A stretch of 64,000 bases of DNA, taken from the NCBI GenBank assembly GCA_018466975.1, contig CM031555.1, forward strand, positions 2,666,001-2,730,000, given 5' to 3'. Below, piece after piece: positions 33,687 to 46,091 of the stretch. Origin of the DNA: Sparassis latifolia (taxonomy: Eukaryota > Basidiomycota > Agaricomycetes > Polyporales > Sparassidaceae). A program made the position numbers and the translations under genes. Positions within the stretch are counted from its first letter, which is position 1. Each line of letters begins with the position of its first letter. The notes under the pieces were generated by a model, which saw only the letters and a list, made by a program, of their open reading frames with translations, had not been told where the DNA came from and searched no databases.

Positions 33687-35693
33687 TCACTCGCTCTCCG
33701 GAGGATACGAATTTTCTCGAGACCTGTACGCTCCATCCTCGTCTCGCTGTGCCTCCGGAACTTGCGCCTCCATGTCTATGTCTCCGTCCGCGTCCTCATA
33801 TTCCGAGTTATACTCGCTGGTGCCCTGCCGCACAACGATGCCAGGAATATGAAAGTCCGCGCTTGAAGCGACCGTTGGCGCCGGAGAGCCGACGCTGGTG
33901 TAGTGATGGAAAGTGTCAGGTAAGGAGTGTGTCTCCGGGAAGGAGACGTTGGCCCCGAAGTCAGGTGCATGCAGGTCGATCTCCACCTCGCCGCCCAGAG
34001 TGAGCCGCTCTTCGTCCAGCTTTCTCCGTTTCGCGGCCTCGAGAGCCTCAGCTTCCTCTTTCGCTTGCTTCGCTTTCTTCTCTCTCCGAGCAGCAGCTTG
34101 CGCCCTGCGTTTCTCCCTATGCTTTTCCGCCTTCTCGGTGTCGGCCTTCTCCTTTGCAGAATTGCCCTGTAAAGAGAACGATGTCTACAAATGAATAACA
34201 CCAGAGGTGAGACTCCGCATGCCCACCACATGATTTTTCTGCGCTTCAGCCTCTTCGAATGCGTCCAACGCGTGCTGTTCTGCTATGAACTCGGAATAGC
34301 GCTCGGAAATGGGGCGCCATGTTTGTGCATTCTCGGATGACAATGGCTTGATGTCGCGTCCAGCCCAATCCGACGAAGAGAGTACGGCATCGATATCCGG
34401 AGGGGGCGGGCACAGGAAGTCAGGGCCAGGGTTAATTCGCACCGTCGCTTCGTTGAACAGTGATATGAAGGGATAGTACCCCAAAGTCCCGTCGTCGAAG
34501 GGATTCTCCCTGTGTTCCCTGAGTCCATCTTTGTTCCTTCTGCTCTTCTCCTGCGTTTTGTTTGGGCTAGAACGTAGTGGCAGGTAATCAAAAATATCTT
34601 GAAATGCAATACCTTGACATTCTCCGTTGACAAAGAACGCAACGTAGGAGTCTGGTCCGAGTGTAGGTAAGGGTCTCATAGAATTTGGTTCCTGTTGGCT
34701 GGCTTTGACACCTCGCGAAGAAGATGGGATGTTCTTCACGGTAGCAGATTTTTTGGTCGAAGACGGCATAGAGTTGGTGTTTTCCGCCTTCTGGCGCTCC
34801 CTAGCGTTCATGAGTTCCATCATCTCTTTCGACTGAGAATACTCCAAGGACTCGAAGTACTCTTGGCCCTTGAACTCTATGGGAATACGCGCGCGTCGGA
34901 TATGCGCCGGGTCGGACGAATCCCTTTTGTCAGGCTTGCGGTGCGGGGGAAGGGATATGTACATCCCGACCACGTCGCCTGACTTGACAGGCTTGCCGTA
35001 TGGACGCAGGCGAGACAGGTGGACCTTCTCACCAGTCTTGTCTCGCAGCGCGTAGCTATACCCATCCAAACCCGCCGGCCCGTTCAGAGGAGCCTCCCGC
35101 CGCGCCCATCCTAGACGGACGTGGCTACCCTGACGTCTCTGGCTCTCAGGCGGCTTCTCGCCCCCTCCGCTCTCAACAATAATCTCCATGTACCACTTCC
35201 CTTCGCGCACGGGCGCGTTGCATCAGGCACTCCTGAATCCCTTCTCCCCCTTCAGGCCGAGGCCATCCTGCGTGACCTTCACGAAGGTACTCCTGTCCTC
35301 CCACGAAACGCGGTACGATGTAGGCGCCGACTCAATCGTCCTGAACGCGATGGCAGAGTCCGGGGGTGTGAGACCTGCAGGGGTGTAGCGGTAGTTCTGC
35401 CGGTTATTGCATAGCGGCTCAGTGTTGTAGTACTCCGAGCCGGGAGCAATGGGGACGAACATCGGGTGACGAGAGATATCAAGGCGCGGGCGTGAAGACA
35501 GGTCCAAGTGACGGGTGGGCAGCACTAGGTTCTCGGTAGTGGGCGCGGGTGTCGCGCCAAGGTCGGAAGGCGCTGGGGAGGCGGCCACATTAACCATGGC
35601 AGCATGTTTCCGCTTTTTATGTGAATGATTGGCGGGTGCCGATAGATGGTGGGTCGCCGGCGAGGGCTCTCGAGGAGACTCCAGCGCTTCCAT
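33687..35693 (-). CDS. SPRY-domain COMPASS subunit, ASH2/Bre2 type, with in-frame TGA
   Basis: Predicted subunit of the Set1/COMPASS histone H3K4 methyltransferase. Exon 1 is 35693-34230 and exon 2 is 34166-33687; together 647 codons. The N-terminus is disordered. The split SPRY domain begins around YRVSWEDRSTFVKVTQDG and continues EGKWYMEIIVESGGG, HVRLGWARREAPLNGP and GLDGYSYALRDKTGEKVHLS, with YVAFFVNGECQGIAF and LGYYPFISLFNEATVRINPG later. Exon 2 starts with a highly charged coiled-coil-like segment and ends acidic. An in-frame TGA at 35225-35223 interrupts the SPRY domain (FRSA-stop-CNAPVREG); the frame and similarity continue unchanged. CGA to TGA is one transition. A 30 nt GT-AG segment could remove it, but it is shorter than any other intron here. 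Confidence 0.85.
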
Positions 35694-36269
35694 TGTCGTT
35701 CGAAGCAGTAGAAATTACGGTTTAAATATGCGCTTTAAAGCAGGAACTCTTCGGCCAGCGTAGCTCCGTTAGCACAACGTAAAAAGAGAAGCGGTCCAAA
35801 TTCACGCACGGTGACACGCCACCCGACGTATTTCAAGTGCGTCCAACGCTGTCCCAACGAGCCAGTATCACCCTGGAGTGCTCGATAAAAGGGAGACACG
35901 GACTGCGAGAGCGGTGAGCACAAGTTCAGCTTGACGGACACTGTAATACATACGGACATGGTGCGCGATTTTTTGTGGGAGACCAGATCACGGTGACTAG
36001 GCAGCACAACCCGTGATGGTCCAATGAGACGTCTACTACAACTCCTAGAGTTGAGTCGAAGGATGAGAAAGAGCAGATGGTGATGCACTATCAGTAGAGA
36101 CTTGGTAGAGGTTAACCGTGACACGACGGTCACGGTTGCGCGGATTGCCCTACCGGGACACTTGGGCGCTTGCACCGAGCGCTTGCGCAACCTGTTCCCG
36201 CGAATCAGACGCCCTTAATCGTCTTTCACTGTACTAGAACATACCTCACCAGACTCTCTTGCACACCAT
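35694..36269. promoter_or_regulatory. Divergent intergenic region, ASH2-type / E2
   Basis: The 576 bp between divergent start codons. It contains GTGACACGACG at 36118-36128 followed by GTCACG, a partly palindromic block also seen upstream of SEN34. No gene is supported within it. Regulatory role is inferred. Confidence 0.5.
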
Positions 36270-37430
36270 GACCTCTCTACGGTATGAATGTAATTCATTT
36301 CCGTTTTGAGCGCGTCTGACTTGCAAACAGTCGTATCCAGAAGGTGCTATCCTCCAGGCAACTCATCGTAACAGCAGTGCTCACTTGGTATGGGTAGGAA
36401 CTTACGGACATTACCAGTAGGCCGATTGAGGTTTGTCCAAAACTCCCGATAGCTCGCACACCGGTTGATAAATGTCCTCGATCGTTTGGACTACAGGGTC
36501 TGTCCGTGGAACCTGTGGAGGATAACCTCTTTGAGTGGAAGTGCGCGATCAAGGCTGCCGTACGCGTTTACCCGTCCATTTTCACTACGACAATCTCCTG
36601 ATCCTTCCCATCTTCTGTTTTCTGCTGCACGCTGTCCAGTCAGACAGTCCATACAAGAATGGCACCTTCCACTTTTCCCTGTCCCTTCCCGAGAACTTCC
36701 CCTTCAAGGCGCCTTCGGTAAGCACCATCTTCGTCTCTCCTTGTGTCCTGCACTGTGATTACGTTCCACTGACGAATCTCGGCCACCGCTCATATATGCA
36801 GGTGACCTTCACCACGAAGATCTATCACCCCGGAATTAACGAGGAGGGCCACATCTGCGTTCCCGTCCTGCGCGATCAGGCGAGTTTCCTTCTCTTCTCT
36901 CAGCCCCTCGGTGCTCGCCCGCATGGTCCACTGTCTTTGCACGTCTGGTGCTCTATGATGACATGCTTACGTCTATATCTGATTGCGGACGCAGTGGAAG
37001 CCGAGCGTCACGCTATCTTCAGGTGCGCATCGAACCCGTTGTCCATGCATGTCCGGAATGTTGTGTTCATGCTGATCTAGTCCTGGCCGTCATTCAAGAG
37101 AAGGTGAACAATCCCAGTCCGGATGACCCATTCGAGCCCGACATCGCTGCTGTGAGTACATTCTCGTCCCTTTTTGGAAGAGTTGCCTCAATGCGTCTTG
37201 TGCAGCAATTGAAGAACGACAAGACGAAGTTCCTGGCCACAGCCAAGGAGTGGACTAAGAAGTACGCGACGAGTCCCGATCAAATACTACTGATTGACGG
37301 TAATTTACCAGGTACGCCATCGCCTGAGCTACATCTAGGCAGCCGGATAGAAGAAATTGCATCTCTGTATCATGTCATCTACGGGGCTTCACTGCGTGTA
37401 CACGCACCGAGGCACTCGTGCATTCTGTAA
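36270..37430 (+). CDS. Ubiquitin-conjugating enzyme E2 (UBE2L3/UbcH7-like)
   Basis: Carries ubiquitin, or a related modifier, as a thioester to E3 ligases. Nine exons (36270-36283, 36331-36343, 36398-36430, 36497-36559, 36640-36717, 36802-36879, 36995-37022, 37081-37151, 37206-37430) join in frame to 200 aa. Motifs: MTSLRRIQKELTDI, LFEWKCAIKAASDSPYKNGT, ENFPFKAPSVTFTTKIYHPG, the active-site GHICVPVLRDQWKPSVTLSS and NNPSPDDPFEPDIAAQLKND, then EWTKKYA. The usual HPN motif reads HPG. Exons 1 and 2 are 14 and 13 nt. The intron 36880-36994 has a GC donor. Homologues normally end near KKYA; here the frame continues about 50 residues to a stop at 37430, so an unseen last intron is possible. Confidence 0.88.
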
Positions 37431-39878
37431 CTCTAGGACAATTATATACGTATCGCATGTACGGTTTTCGCTAGCTGAGATAAAGGCTTCGAGAAATTGA
37501 GTACCTCCACGACCTCTGACCCAATAACTTCACGACTCTAGTTGCTCAGCGCAAACTCAACGACAGTTCGCGCACAGGACACACGGCTACCAGATGTCTC
37601 CCCATATCTGCACTTTTCGAGTCGAACTTACGTCCTATTGCATTCCGAAGAAGACAGACGTGGAAATCAGGCCTGCTGATGATCGTAACAAGCCCAACAA
37701 TGCATACCCTCGGTCGCTTCATTATTTAATGAAGCGTCTGTGAGCTCGTGGACGGCAGACACGGTTGAACGGCGAGATGGACCAAAGACATAGCACCGGC
37801 AGGTGACGTGATGAGCGGCCAGCGTGCTGCATGCTAGCTGCATGCAGCAATTATTCACATATATATGATTATCGCTAAAGTATTCCTTTCGCTAAGCTGG
37901 TAAGTTCAATTGCTGGCTCTTCCGCCGCCGAGCGTATTTTCCTTATACGGGTCGCTCTTCTCCAAATGAGGCAAGTGTGAAGGAAGTGTCAAATTTCGCC
38001 ACGAGGATAGTATGCAGCCCTTTGCCAAAAATAAGAGCTAGCGGGTATAGTCGGAACAGATACAAAACCTGCGACGGTAGAGGGAGTCATACTAAGTCCC
38101 CGGTGGGGAAGTTCCTAAATCAGTGCATTGATAGAATTCAAGAATACCCACCAATTCATAGATCCGATGCGTGGCAATCAGCTGGACGTGGGGTTCAAAA
38201 GCGATATTAATCGAGCCGCAAATGGTTTTATCGAGATAGAAGTACCACCTGCATCACTCTACCGGATTAGAATATGTCTCGAGCTTCAAGGACTCGCTCA
38301 TCAGTTTGAAAGACTGCTATGTCATGATATGTGCAGGAATACAATAGCGAGATCCGTGACCTGAGAGCTGCATGTGTCATCCTGCAAGATCATGCAAGGT
38401 CGGGAAAACGATGCCGTACCATATTAATGCCGTTTGCAGTGACCGCATAGACGTCTTCTGCAGCTCCCCAGGCCAGAAAGCTTCTTCTGGAAGGAGTGAA
38501 AATTGACTGCTGGCGTGTGCATCGCATCCGATTATCGTGGACCGCTCGTCCGCCGTACTACTAGGATGTTACGGAACTTCGGGAGATGTTCGCGGGAGAC
38601 GCAGTCCCTGCGAATTGTGAACGTAACGCAGTCCGTTCCTGTGCACCCAGCTGACTAGCAACGGAAAATCGCGATGTTTATCGGTTTTGCGCAGACATTC
38701 AAGCGCGAAGAAGGTGCCCGAGTAGAGTAACGGGGAGATTGGTGAATAAGACACCCTGACTGGAAAATTTTCATGCATGACTGATTTGGGAGCAATCCAG
38801 GATTCTGCTGGACCCGACGAGCGCAGCACCACTGGCAATGAGAACATCACCGTTGTCGTGTCTTATAACAATTCTCGACGGCAGGCGAACCTCCATGACC
38901 CGGCTTCCTGCCTTTAAAATCTAGGAGCATGTCAATAAATATATTGGTTTGTGAATACTGACTTTGGCGTGTGAATCAGCGAAGAATTGGGCGACTGAGA
39001 AGAAGGTAAGTACTAGTTAGTCTCCCCAGGCAGAGTAGACACTCTGCTTCAACCAAGTTCGTGCCTCAGGATATCCGTGCCTGAAGATCTGACCACTAGT
39101 ATCTGCTGCTGGAATGCTACCTCAGAAAATGTGTTCACTTGACGAACCTGCAAAATGATTTCTGATGCGCCTCACCTAGCTTCTGACTGGGGTATATGTA
39201 GTACTTGTAATTAGTGCTACTTAGTGTGACTTCCAAATGGCTGAACAAGGGATTGTTGTGTCTGATGGATCCGTTTCCATTTTGGGTCGTGACGGGCACG
39301 TTTTGTCGGCGGTGTAACATCTGTCTCTGTCGGTGTACATACATATATCAGCTTAAAAAATATTCTCGCCTTCCTCTCCTCACTACTCTCGACGACGGAT
39401 TTTGGTCACTCGAGGCGCGTTCCCCGTCGTCTGTCCTCAACCTTGGGCCTCATTCGGTAAACTGAGTGGTAATCTGGAAGAAGGTCGCCCTGATCTGAGC
39501 TGTCTCGCTTCCCTCCAACTCGTGTCCAACACGTTGCTTGCTCGCTCCCCTCTCTCCCCCGGTCCAAAAAACTCAATAAACCGTTTTCGTGCTACTTGCT
39601 GCTCTGCTTGCTATTCTGATTCGAACACCTCTGCTTTAATATACGCCACGGGCTCGGTACTCACACCACTATCTCTCTATTGCTACCTGTCATTTCCCGC
39701 GTGGTCCGACTTTCCCCCATCTATCACGCCCATCTCAACGTGCAAACAACGAGGCTATTGAAACGAGGGAGAGCCACGTAGTGGAACGCGAAACAATTAT
39801 CCATGTATCGCTTGCGGTAAGCACGCCACCACCAACTGTCCAAATGACCACCGCTCACGGTGTCCCATATACGCACTC
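37431..39878. other. Intergenic, 2.4 kb, no gene seen
   Basis: Only short frames without motifs, and no clear repeats. The part from about 39,360 onward is pyrimidine-rich and may be promoter or leader of the large Ser-rich gene. Confidence 0.4.
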
Positions 39879-42800
39879 TTGCCTCACTGCTGCTACTTCC
39901 CACCTTCCGGCTTGCTCTCTCGTGTTTTCCGCGCTAACAGCAAGAAGTCCGAGGCCAAACGCAGCCAGATCCCCGAACCTCTGCGCCCAAGGCGGCAAGA
40001 TACTGAGCCATTACCTACCTTACCGCCCGCTGACGATTTTCGCACGTCACTAATCTTGCCAGAGTGCGTCCGGTGCTTCCTATTTTATCTCATTACTAAC
40101 CGCTCCACCCGTCCGCTGATTTCGCTGTATCTGCGTCATATTCCCTGCCCGCCCTCCGGACGTTATTATGCTGGAATGGTACAGTCTTACTCGCCGTTTC
40201 AGCGTCCTCCGCACCACATCAGGCACGCCTATCGGGATTGATGACCTGAAGACCAAGTTTGCGGAACAGAGAGCGCGTGGTTCTGAGCATCAGCTATCGG
40301 AGGAGGAAGAGGACATGATCCTGGAGGCTCTTGGTCGCCTGCACGTTCGGAGTGCTACGGCGAGGAACAGTGGTGGAGAGGAAGGAAGTGGTAGTCAGAC
40401 AGATGGTGCGTGCTGTGACTGATTTTTGTGCTCGAGGAACTCAATCATGGCAGGCCAATCGGCGCGGTCTTCGAGTACGGCAACGTCTCCGTTGCGCAAT
40501 GCTCCTTCGGTGTCGTCTCTGTCTTCGGCCAAGGGCTCGAATGTCAGCAGGAGAATGAGTAACAACCTGTTCGGCTCGGGCAAGTTCCGCGATCAGGCAT
40601 ATATCCGCAATGCTAATCAGACGAGGCGAAGCGGGGCTACCAGAGCGCTTTCCGTCACGCCGTCGGAGTCTAGCATGAGCATGAGCACGTTGGCGAGCAG
40701 CAGGGCCGGGCAGAATATATCGGTCTACTCCGACAACCAGAGTCTGCGACCAACAACACCGGAGGGCAGCACATATTCACCCTCCACTTCTGCTCCCTCT
40801 AGCCCTAACAAGGATCAGACCGTTGATCAACACTCTCCTGGAAGATCTACGGCGGTGGATCCTCGTCCTGACTACACAGCGTTGGGCAAGCGATTATCCA
40901 AGACTTTGTCGCCGGAAGGACTCAGGCGTGCATCATTGGCGTTGGACGAGGTGATCAAGGAACTCGAAGAGGAAGGGGACGACGAGATTGTCATGGAGCG
41001 GTCACCCATTGCGCATGTACCTAGCAGTACCCTGAACGGCGGTTCCGCTACTACTGTGCGTCATTTCTCGACTTCATCATCGTCGGTTTGTCTGAATGCG
41101 AGGTGCAATCTTACTATGCGCTGTAGCATGAACATGATCCCAACTCTCCCCTCACTTCGGCAGTGGATTTTGAGCATGTGACAGCTGTATCGTCGGATGA
41201 TCAAGTGACGTCTGAAGAGCTCCAGCGCTCATCGCCCAATCCGCACTCTCGGACTACGTCTCCTACTCCACGCCTTCCTGGATATATTCCTGGCATGCCC
41301 AGGCCCATGACTCCCCGCGAGACATCGTTTGACTCTGACGATCAAACACCTTCAACGACACCGCGCGCCACGAGTCCTCGTCTTCCCAGTATCAACGTCG
41401 CGTCTGCTCCAATGATTCTGCAGAGTTTCACTTCCTCCTTATACCGAAGCAACTCCAATGCGTCAACATCTCGCCAATCGGTCCGTCCTACACCAACACC
41501 GACTGCTTCGACGCCACCGCTGTTCTTTAACAGGAGCACCAATGGTAGGTTCACTCCGGAAGACCGACAGCATAACGATGCGAATTCTCCCACATCGGAG
41601 ATACTCGATTCTCCGATACTTGGTCGACGAAGGCCTATGTCACCCCTTTCAGGGCCAGCTTTCCAGCCTCTTGCATCCTCTCGACCTGGCACGCCCTCGA
41701 ATGTGACCTGGAGTGCTGCTAACTCTAAAGTACATCGTAGGAACGGCAGTACGTCAGGACACAGCAGGAGTGGGAGCACGACCAGCATTCCGGATACCAC
41801 CGCTATCGAACCTCTGGAGCGATCGAAGTCGACTGCGACCGCAAGATCTCTGCGTTCGCCCGCCCTTCCAGATTCTCCGTGTGTCGATGGAGTGGCGGAC
41901 GGTACTATCTCAGTCGGTACCCAGTTGGAAGTTCGGCCTGCGTCTGCTATGTCTGCTATGGAGCTGGGGTCACCCCTCAGTGTCAATCGTCCTCTACGTT
42001 CGCCCACACCAACATATAACAACAAATCCCCCACATCGCCTACATTTCCTGAACATGCTAATTCAGTCATCACCAGTGGCGATAGCACCGCTCCTAGTCG
42101 TCGGTCGTCCAAGCAGAATCAGCATTCTTCTTTCTCTCTGGGATCTCCTCATGCACTCCTGTTCTCTCCGTTTGCCAATTCATCTCGCTCTTCGTTAGAG
42201 TCGGTAGGATCGAGTTATCACTCTTGGGATGAAGATCATAAGAAGGATCGCCTGTTCGGCCTCTTCAATAGCCTTGACCCTCAGCATACGGAGTGGCACG
42301 ATATCTCTGTAGCGGACAAGTCGACTTCATCGACACCCGGTACCTCCCCTTACGAGGGTTTGGACCTTGAAGAAGCAGTCAGGCGCCAGACAGGGCTCAC
42401 GAAGTTTGACTTTATTGCCATCCAGGACAAATTGGTCACCGCAGCGCTCACGAAAGCTGTCACCCCGGAGGGGCGAAATCGCGCGTCTTCTATCAGGAAG
42501 AGGAGGCCTTCGACCTCGCAGTCGAACTATTCGTACAACGGTGGAGACAACAGGGTAAGCTCGTCGTTGGACGTCCCCCTTCCGAATACTGACCGCATGT
42601 TAGGTTGCCAGTCCGGCACCACAGCCTCAGAGCACGATTCCTGCGACATCTCGGCCTGTCAACAGCGACCATATCGCGAAGGCGAGTGCCCTCCTCGATT
42701 CGGTGGTGGATAGCATCGAGGCGCCACGTCCGAAGCTGCCGACTCCTCGTGAACCTGAAGACGTGATGATCACCCGGCCTCGCACTCCTGCTGATCCATC

Positions 42801-45175
42801 GAGCCTGGGTCGCCGTCATCGAGCGCTTGCGGATGCTCTCTTCGGCGCTGAAGACAAAGTTCCGTCGTCGGCTCATACGGAGGACTCTGCAATTCCGCTG
42901 ATTATTGAACCATCCGTAGCAATCGAACATACACCGGGTGGAGTTACTGCAGAACGATCGTTAGCGCAATCATCGCAGCAACCGATGCCGAGTAGCTCGA
43001 CTCGGAACCTTGTCTCGACCACGCCCACGCCTAGTCAAGCCCACCCTCATCTCACCAGCGATCGCGTCGATGCGACACAGTTGGCGAAGGAGGTTCAGCA
43101 GAGGGCTGAAGCCGCTACGGCAGCGTTGAGGAAATCACCATCAATACCCAAGCTCGGTGACGGGCTTGGCACTGTGCATCGCAAGCGCATCCACCCCAAT
43201 CAGATCTCGTCGCCGACGTTGGTCTCAGCATCGACGAGCGTAGATACCATACCTCTCCAGTCAACTTCACCTTCTCTACAGCCTAATGGGTCAAATAAAA
43301 ATATCGGTTCGCGCTTGAAGAGGCTTCGGGGCACGCTTCGTGCGAAGCCGCCTGTCCCTAATGGTGGAGAAGTCACACCGTATCCTGCAAGTCTACGCTC
43401 ACCCCCTGAACCGATGCCAACGTTTAGTGCTACGACCCTGAACCTTCACCCGGAGCCGGTCATCGCAGCTAGAGTGAAGTCTCCTCGGCTACCAGTGACT
43501 AGCCCCCCGGCGTCTGCACAGCCTGGTCTCAAGGGATTCATGGCTCGCTTCCGCAAGCATCGAGCGGCAGAGACATACCCGTCTGTCCAGCGGCAGCGAC
43601 AGGTTCCATCCTCCGCAGCGTCTTCTACACCTTCCTCGTCACCGTCGCACGATCGTATTTTTCCTCAGGCTACGCAGTCTGCGCCACACACACAAACCGT
43701 ATTCCGGAGTCCCAGTCCTGATTCGCCTCGGCCTAATCCAGTTGAACCCTCCACCCCAACAGTGAACGTTGAGTCACCTCAGCATCCTGAGACGGACGAG
43801 GTTGCACTCAGACAATTATTTGATGCTGCTTCGAATCTTGGACTGGACCAATCTGCGTTGAATGATCTGATTGCCCGTTCATCTTCGACTTCATCTCGTT
43901 CGACGGCGTGGACAAAGCTGACACGAATGACTTCTGCTACTGAGAGCCATAGGAGCCAGTTACGAAGTATTCGAAGTAGCAATGGCCGGGATGATAATCG
44001 CTCGGCTTTTGCGTCTGACGGACGTCCCAGTTTAGAGGGTTACTCCCCCCGGCCTTCCGTTGACACTCGGCATGCTACGGACCGCAAGCCTGCTGACGCT
44101 GTTGCTCAACCTCGTCCAGAGCTGCGCACCGATGGTGCGAATGCTATTGTTCGAAGGACAATTTTTTTCCCTTCAGATTACAGGACGTCTGCAGTAGATC
44201 TGAATGTCCTTATGCGAAAGCAGACCTCTTCACTACGCCGTCGATCGGCCAGTGCCGTTTCCGTTCATTCCACTCGTTCAATCCATGATCGTGTCCCAAC
44301 ACCACCCCGCATAAATCGTCTGGGGCACGCCGCTTCTCAGCTGATGGCTCACCTCCTGTCCCGCAATTACCACAGTCCATATCCTCACAGTTAGACACTT
44401 CCTCGCCGGCTACGGTAGGTCCGATAGAAAAATCCAGTTCAGCTTATGATTCATTGTGAGCCCCTCGATACTCATTCGTGGTTCTGGAATTAATGGTTTG
44501 CAGGTATGAGATGTATGCCGGAGACAGCAGGTCCGGAAATACTTTCGCTGCTGATGGGCAGGGAGCAAGTACCTCGCTGAATCCTCATAATGATTCTATT
44601 CCTGAGTCGAGGCCCGCCTTGGAAGTTGTAGAGTTGGCCAATGGGGAGACCATATGGTTGGTCATACGTTTCTCACTTGACATAGGTTGGTTTGACTCTC
44701 TTACAGGTCAATTGTCAATGGTTTGCGGGATGATGATGGCGAATCATACTACGGGGATCGCACGAGCTTTGTGTCAGACTACTCCACCAAGGACTCCAAC
44801 AGCGATCCGGTGAAATTATTTTTCAAGGAGCATGAGAGGAAGTCGTCGAAGGGTAGTAATGCGTCTTTCTTGTCGCGGAAGAAGCATCCGAAAGGTTCTA
44901 GTCGTCCGGAGACAAAGGTATTATTCCTGCTGCATGTTGTCTCTTTCGTTGCTCACTGTGTTCAGGTTTTCTTCAGTTCTTCTGCGCAGATCGGGCGCCT
45001 CATAGAAAATATGTCACGTGGCATGGACGCAGGTTCGTTCAACATCGCCCCCGACCACCCACAGGCACACCTTGGGCATTCTACATCAACGTCTTTCGGC
45101 TCCGAATCCGACGCGCACTGGACAGTTGAGGAGAGACTTGAGCAGATGCTTGGTTCAATCAGTTCTAACTCATAA
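39879..45175 (+). CDS. Very large Ser/Pro-rich disordered protein, function unknown
   Basis: Exons that can be supported: about 39879-40063 (ANSKKSEAKRSQIPEPLRPR), 40195-40405 (RFSVLRTTSGTPIGIDDL, an acidic helix LSEEEEDMILEALGRL), 40437-41055, 41164-42554, 42604-44455, 44514-44656, 44707-44917 and 44966-45175. Total about 1,550 residues. Most is low-complexity Ser/Thr/Pro/Arg, rich in SP/TP sites, suggesting multisite phosphorylation by proline-directed kinases. A short ordered C-terminal part reads NGETIWSIVNGLRDDDGESY and VFFSSSAQIGRLIENMSRGM, then EERLEQMLGSI. I do not recognise the family. The start is unresolved. One frame break at the C run 44305-44308 is repaired by a single base. Two intron junctions (40406, 41056) also need one extra base. 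Confidence 0.65.
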
Positions 45176-45371
45176 ATGTTTTTCGGACTTCGGGAATTTT
45201 TGCACGCTATGTATGACGCTCCTTATCTTTCCATCTGCTCTCGTTGACATACATCTTGCTCGTCATCTGGTACCAATGATAATGGTCTGGGGGAAGTTAA
45301 TACAACTACAGTTTCGTACAAACGCGGTCTGTGCTATTTGCCAATGGAAAACAACCATGCACCTCCGTCGC

Positions 45372-46091
45372 TCACGTTGCTGGGCGATCCACCCATCTGT
45401 TCAGACAGAGTGCTACTAGAGACTCGAGCAAGAGATGGTCGTGGTCAAAATTGTACTTCATCGTTGCATGTGTAAGACCGACAGGTGTGTCGTTCTGGTC
45501 ACGGCGAAAGGTTGCGAGTCTCTGACCGCGAATAGATGCGGGGTAAAACTGTTGAGTGGTAAGTCGTATCTGATTGCCAGAGTCATGGTGAGAATTCCGA
45601 CAAACTTACGTCGTATCCGCCGTGGTCTACCTTGTGCCACTCGTAGTACAGACGATCTGCCGCAGATATGAATACACGAACACTGGCCAGGATATTTAGA
45701 AGCATTGAAATGAACGCAAGGCTTATGTGCTCGTACTTAGGGGTGGTTGCTATCGGCAGCAAAAAGTTCGACATCGGCTCCTGCCTTGTGCCCATGGTCA
45801 GCATACCGAGTGTGTCTCTTTCTCCCCAATCCAGATAAGCAACGACTTCCGTCGTATTGCGGTACACCTTTCCACCCCGACGTTCCAGAGTTTCCCCGTA
45901 AGTGCTCGCGTCAGTAGAATAAATTGAGACCTCACCGTTGTTCTTCTTCCATTGGTTCTGAAGTCATAGAGGATGTGTTTGTCGTACCGAACGTCCTGGC
46001 CGGTATTGGATGTGTGACCAACGATCATGCAACCATCTCGAGGATCGTCTTTTGCTGTGAAGAACAGGGCGCTGTCTCCCTGGGTAGCCAT
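45372..46091 (-). CDS. DUF6593-type protein
   Basis: Small basidiomycete-type protein of unknown function. Four exons (46091-45936, 45867-45737, 45682-45610, 45548-45372) join in frame to 178 aa with GT-AG introns. Pattern: ALFFTAKDDPRDGCMIVG near the N-terminus, RRTTVYRNTTEVVAYLDWG across intron 1, LYYEWHKVDHGGYD, LATFRRDQ and a C-terminal DHDHLLLESLVALCLNRWVD. This order (nucleating beta-strands, then a helical L-x-L-C-L-N-R-W end) fits the DUF6593 group as I know it; I cannot run a profile. No signal peptide. Convergent with the large Ser-rich gene, 196 bp apart. Confidence 0.75.
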
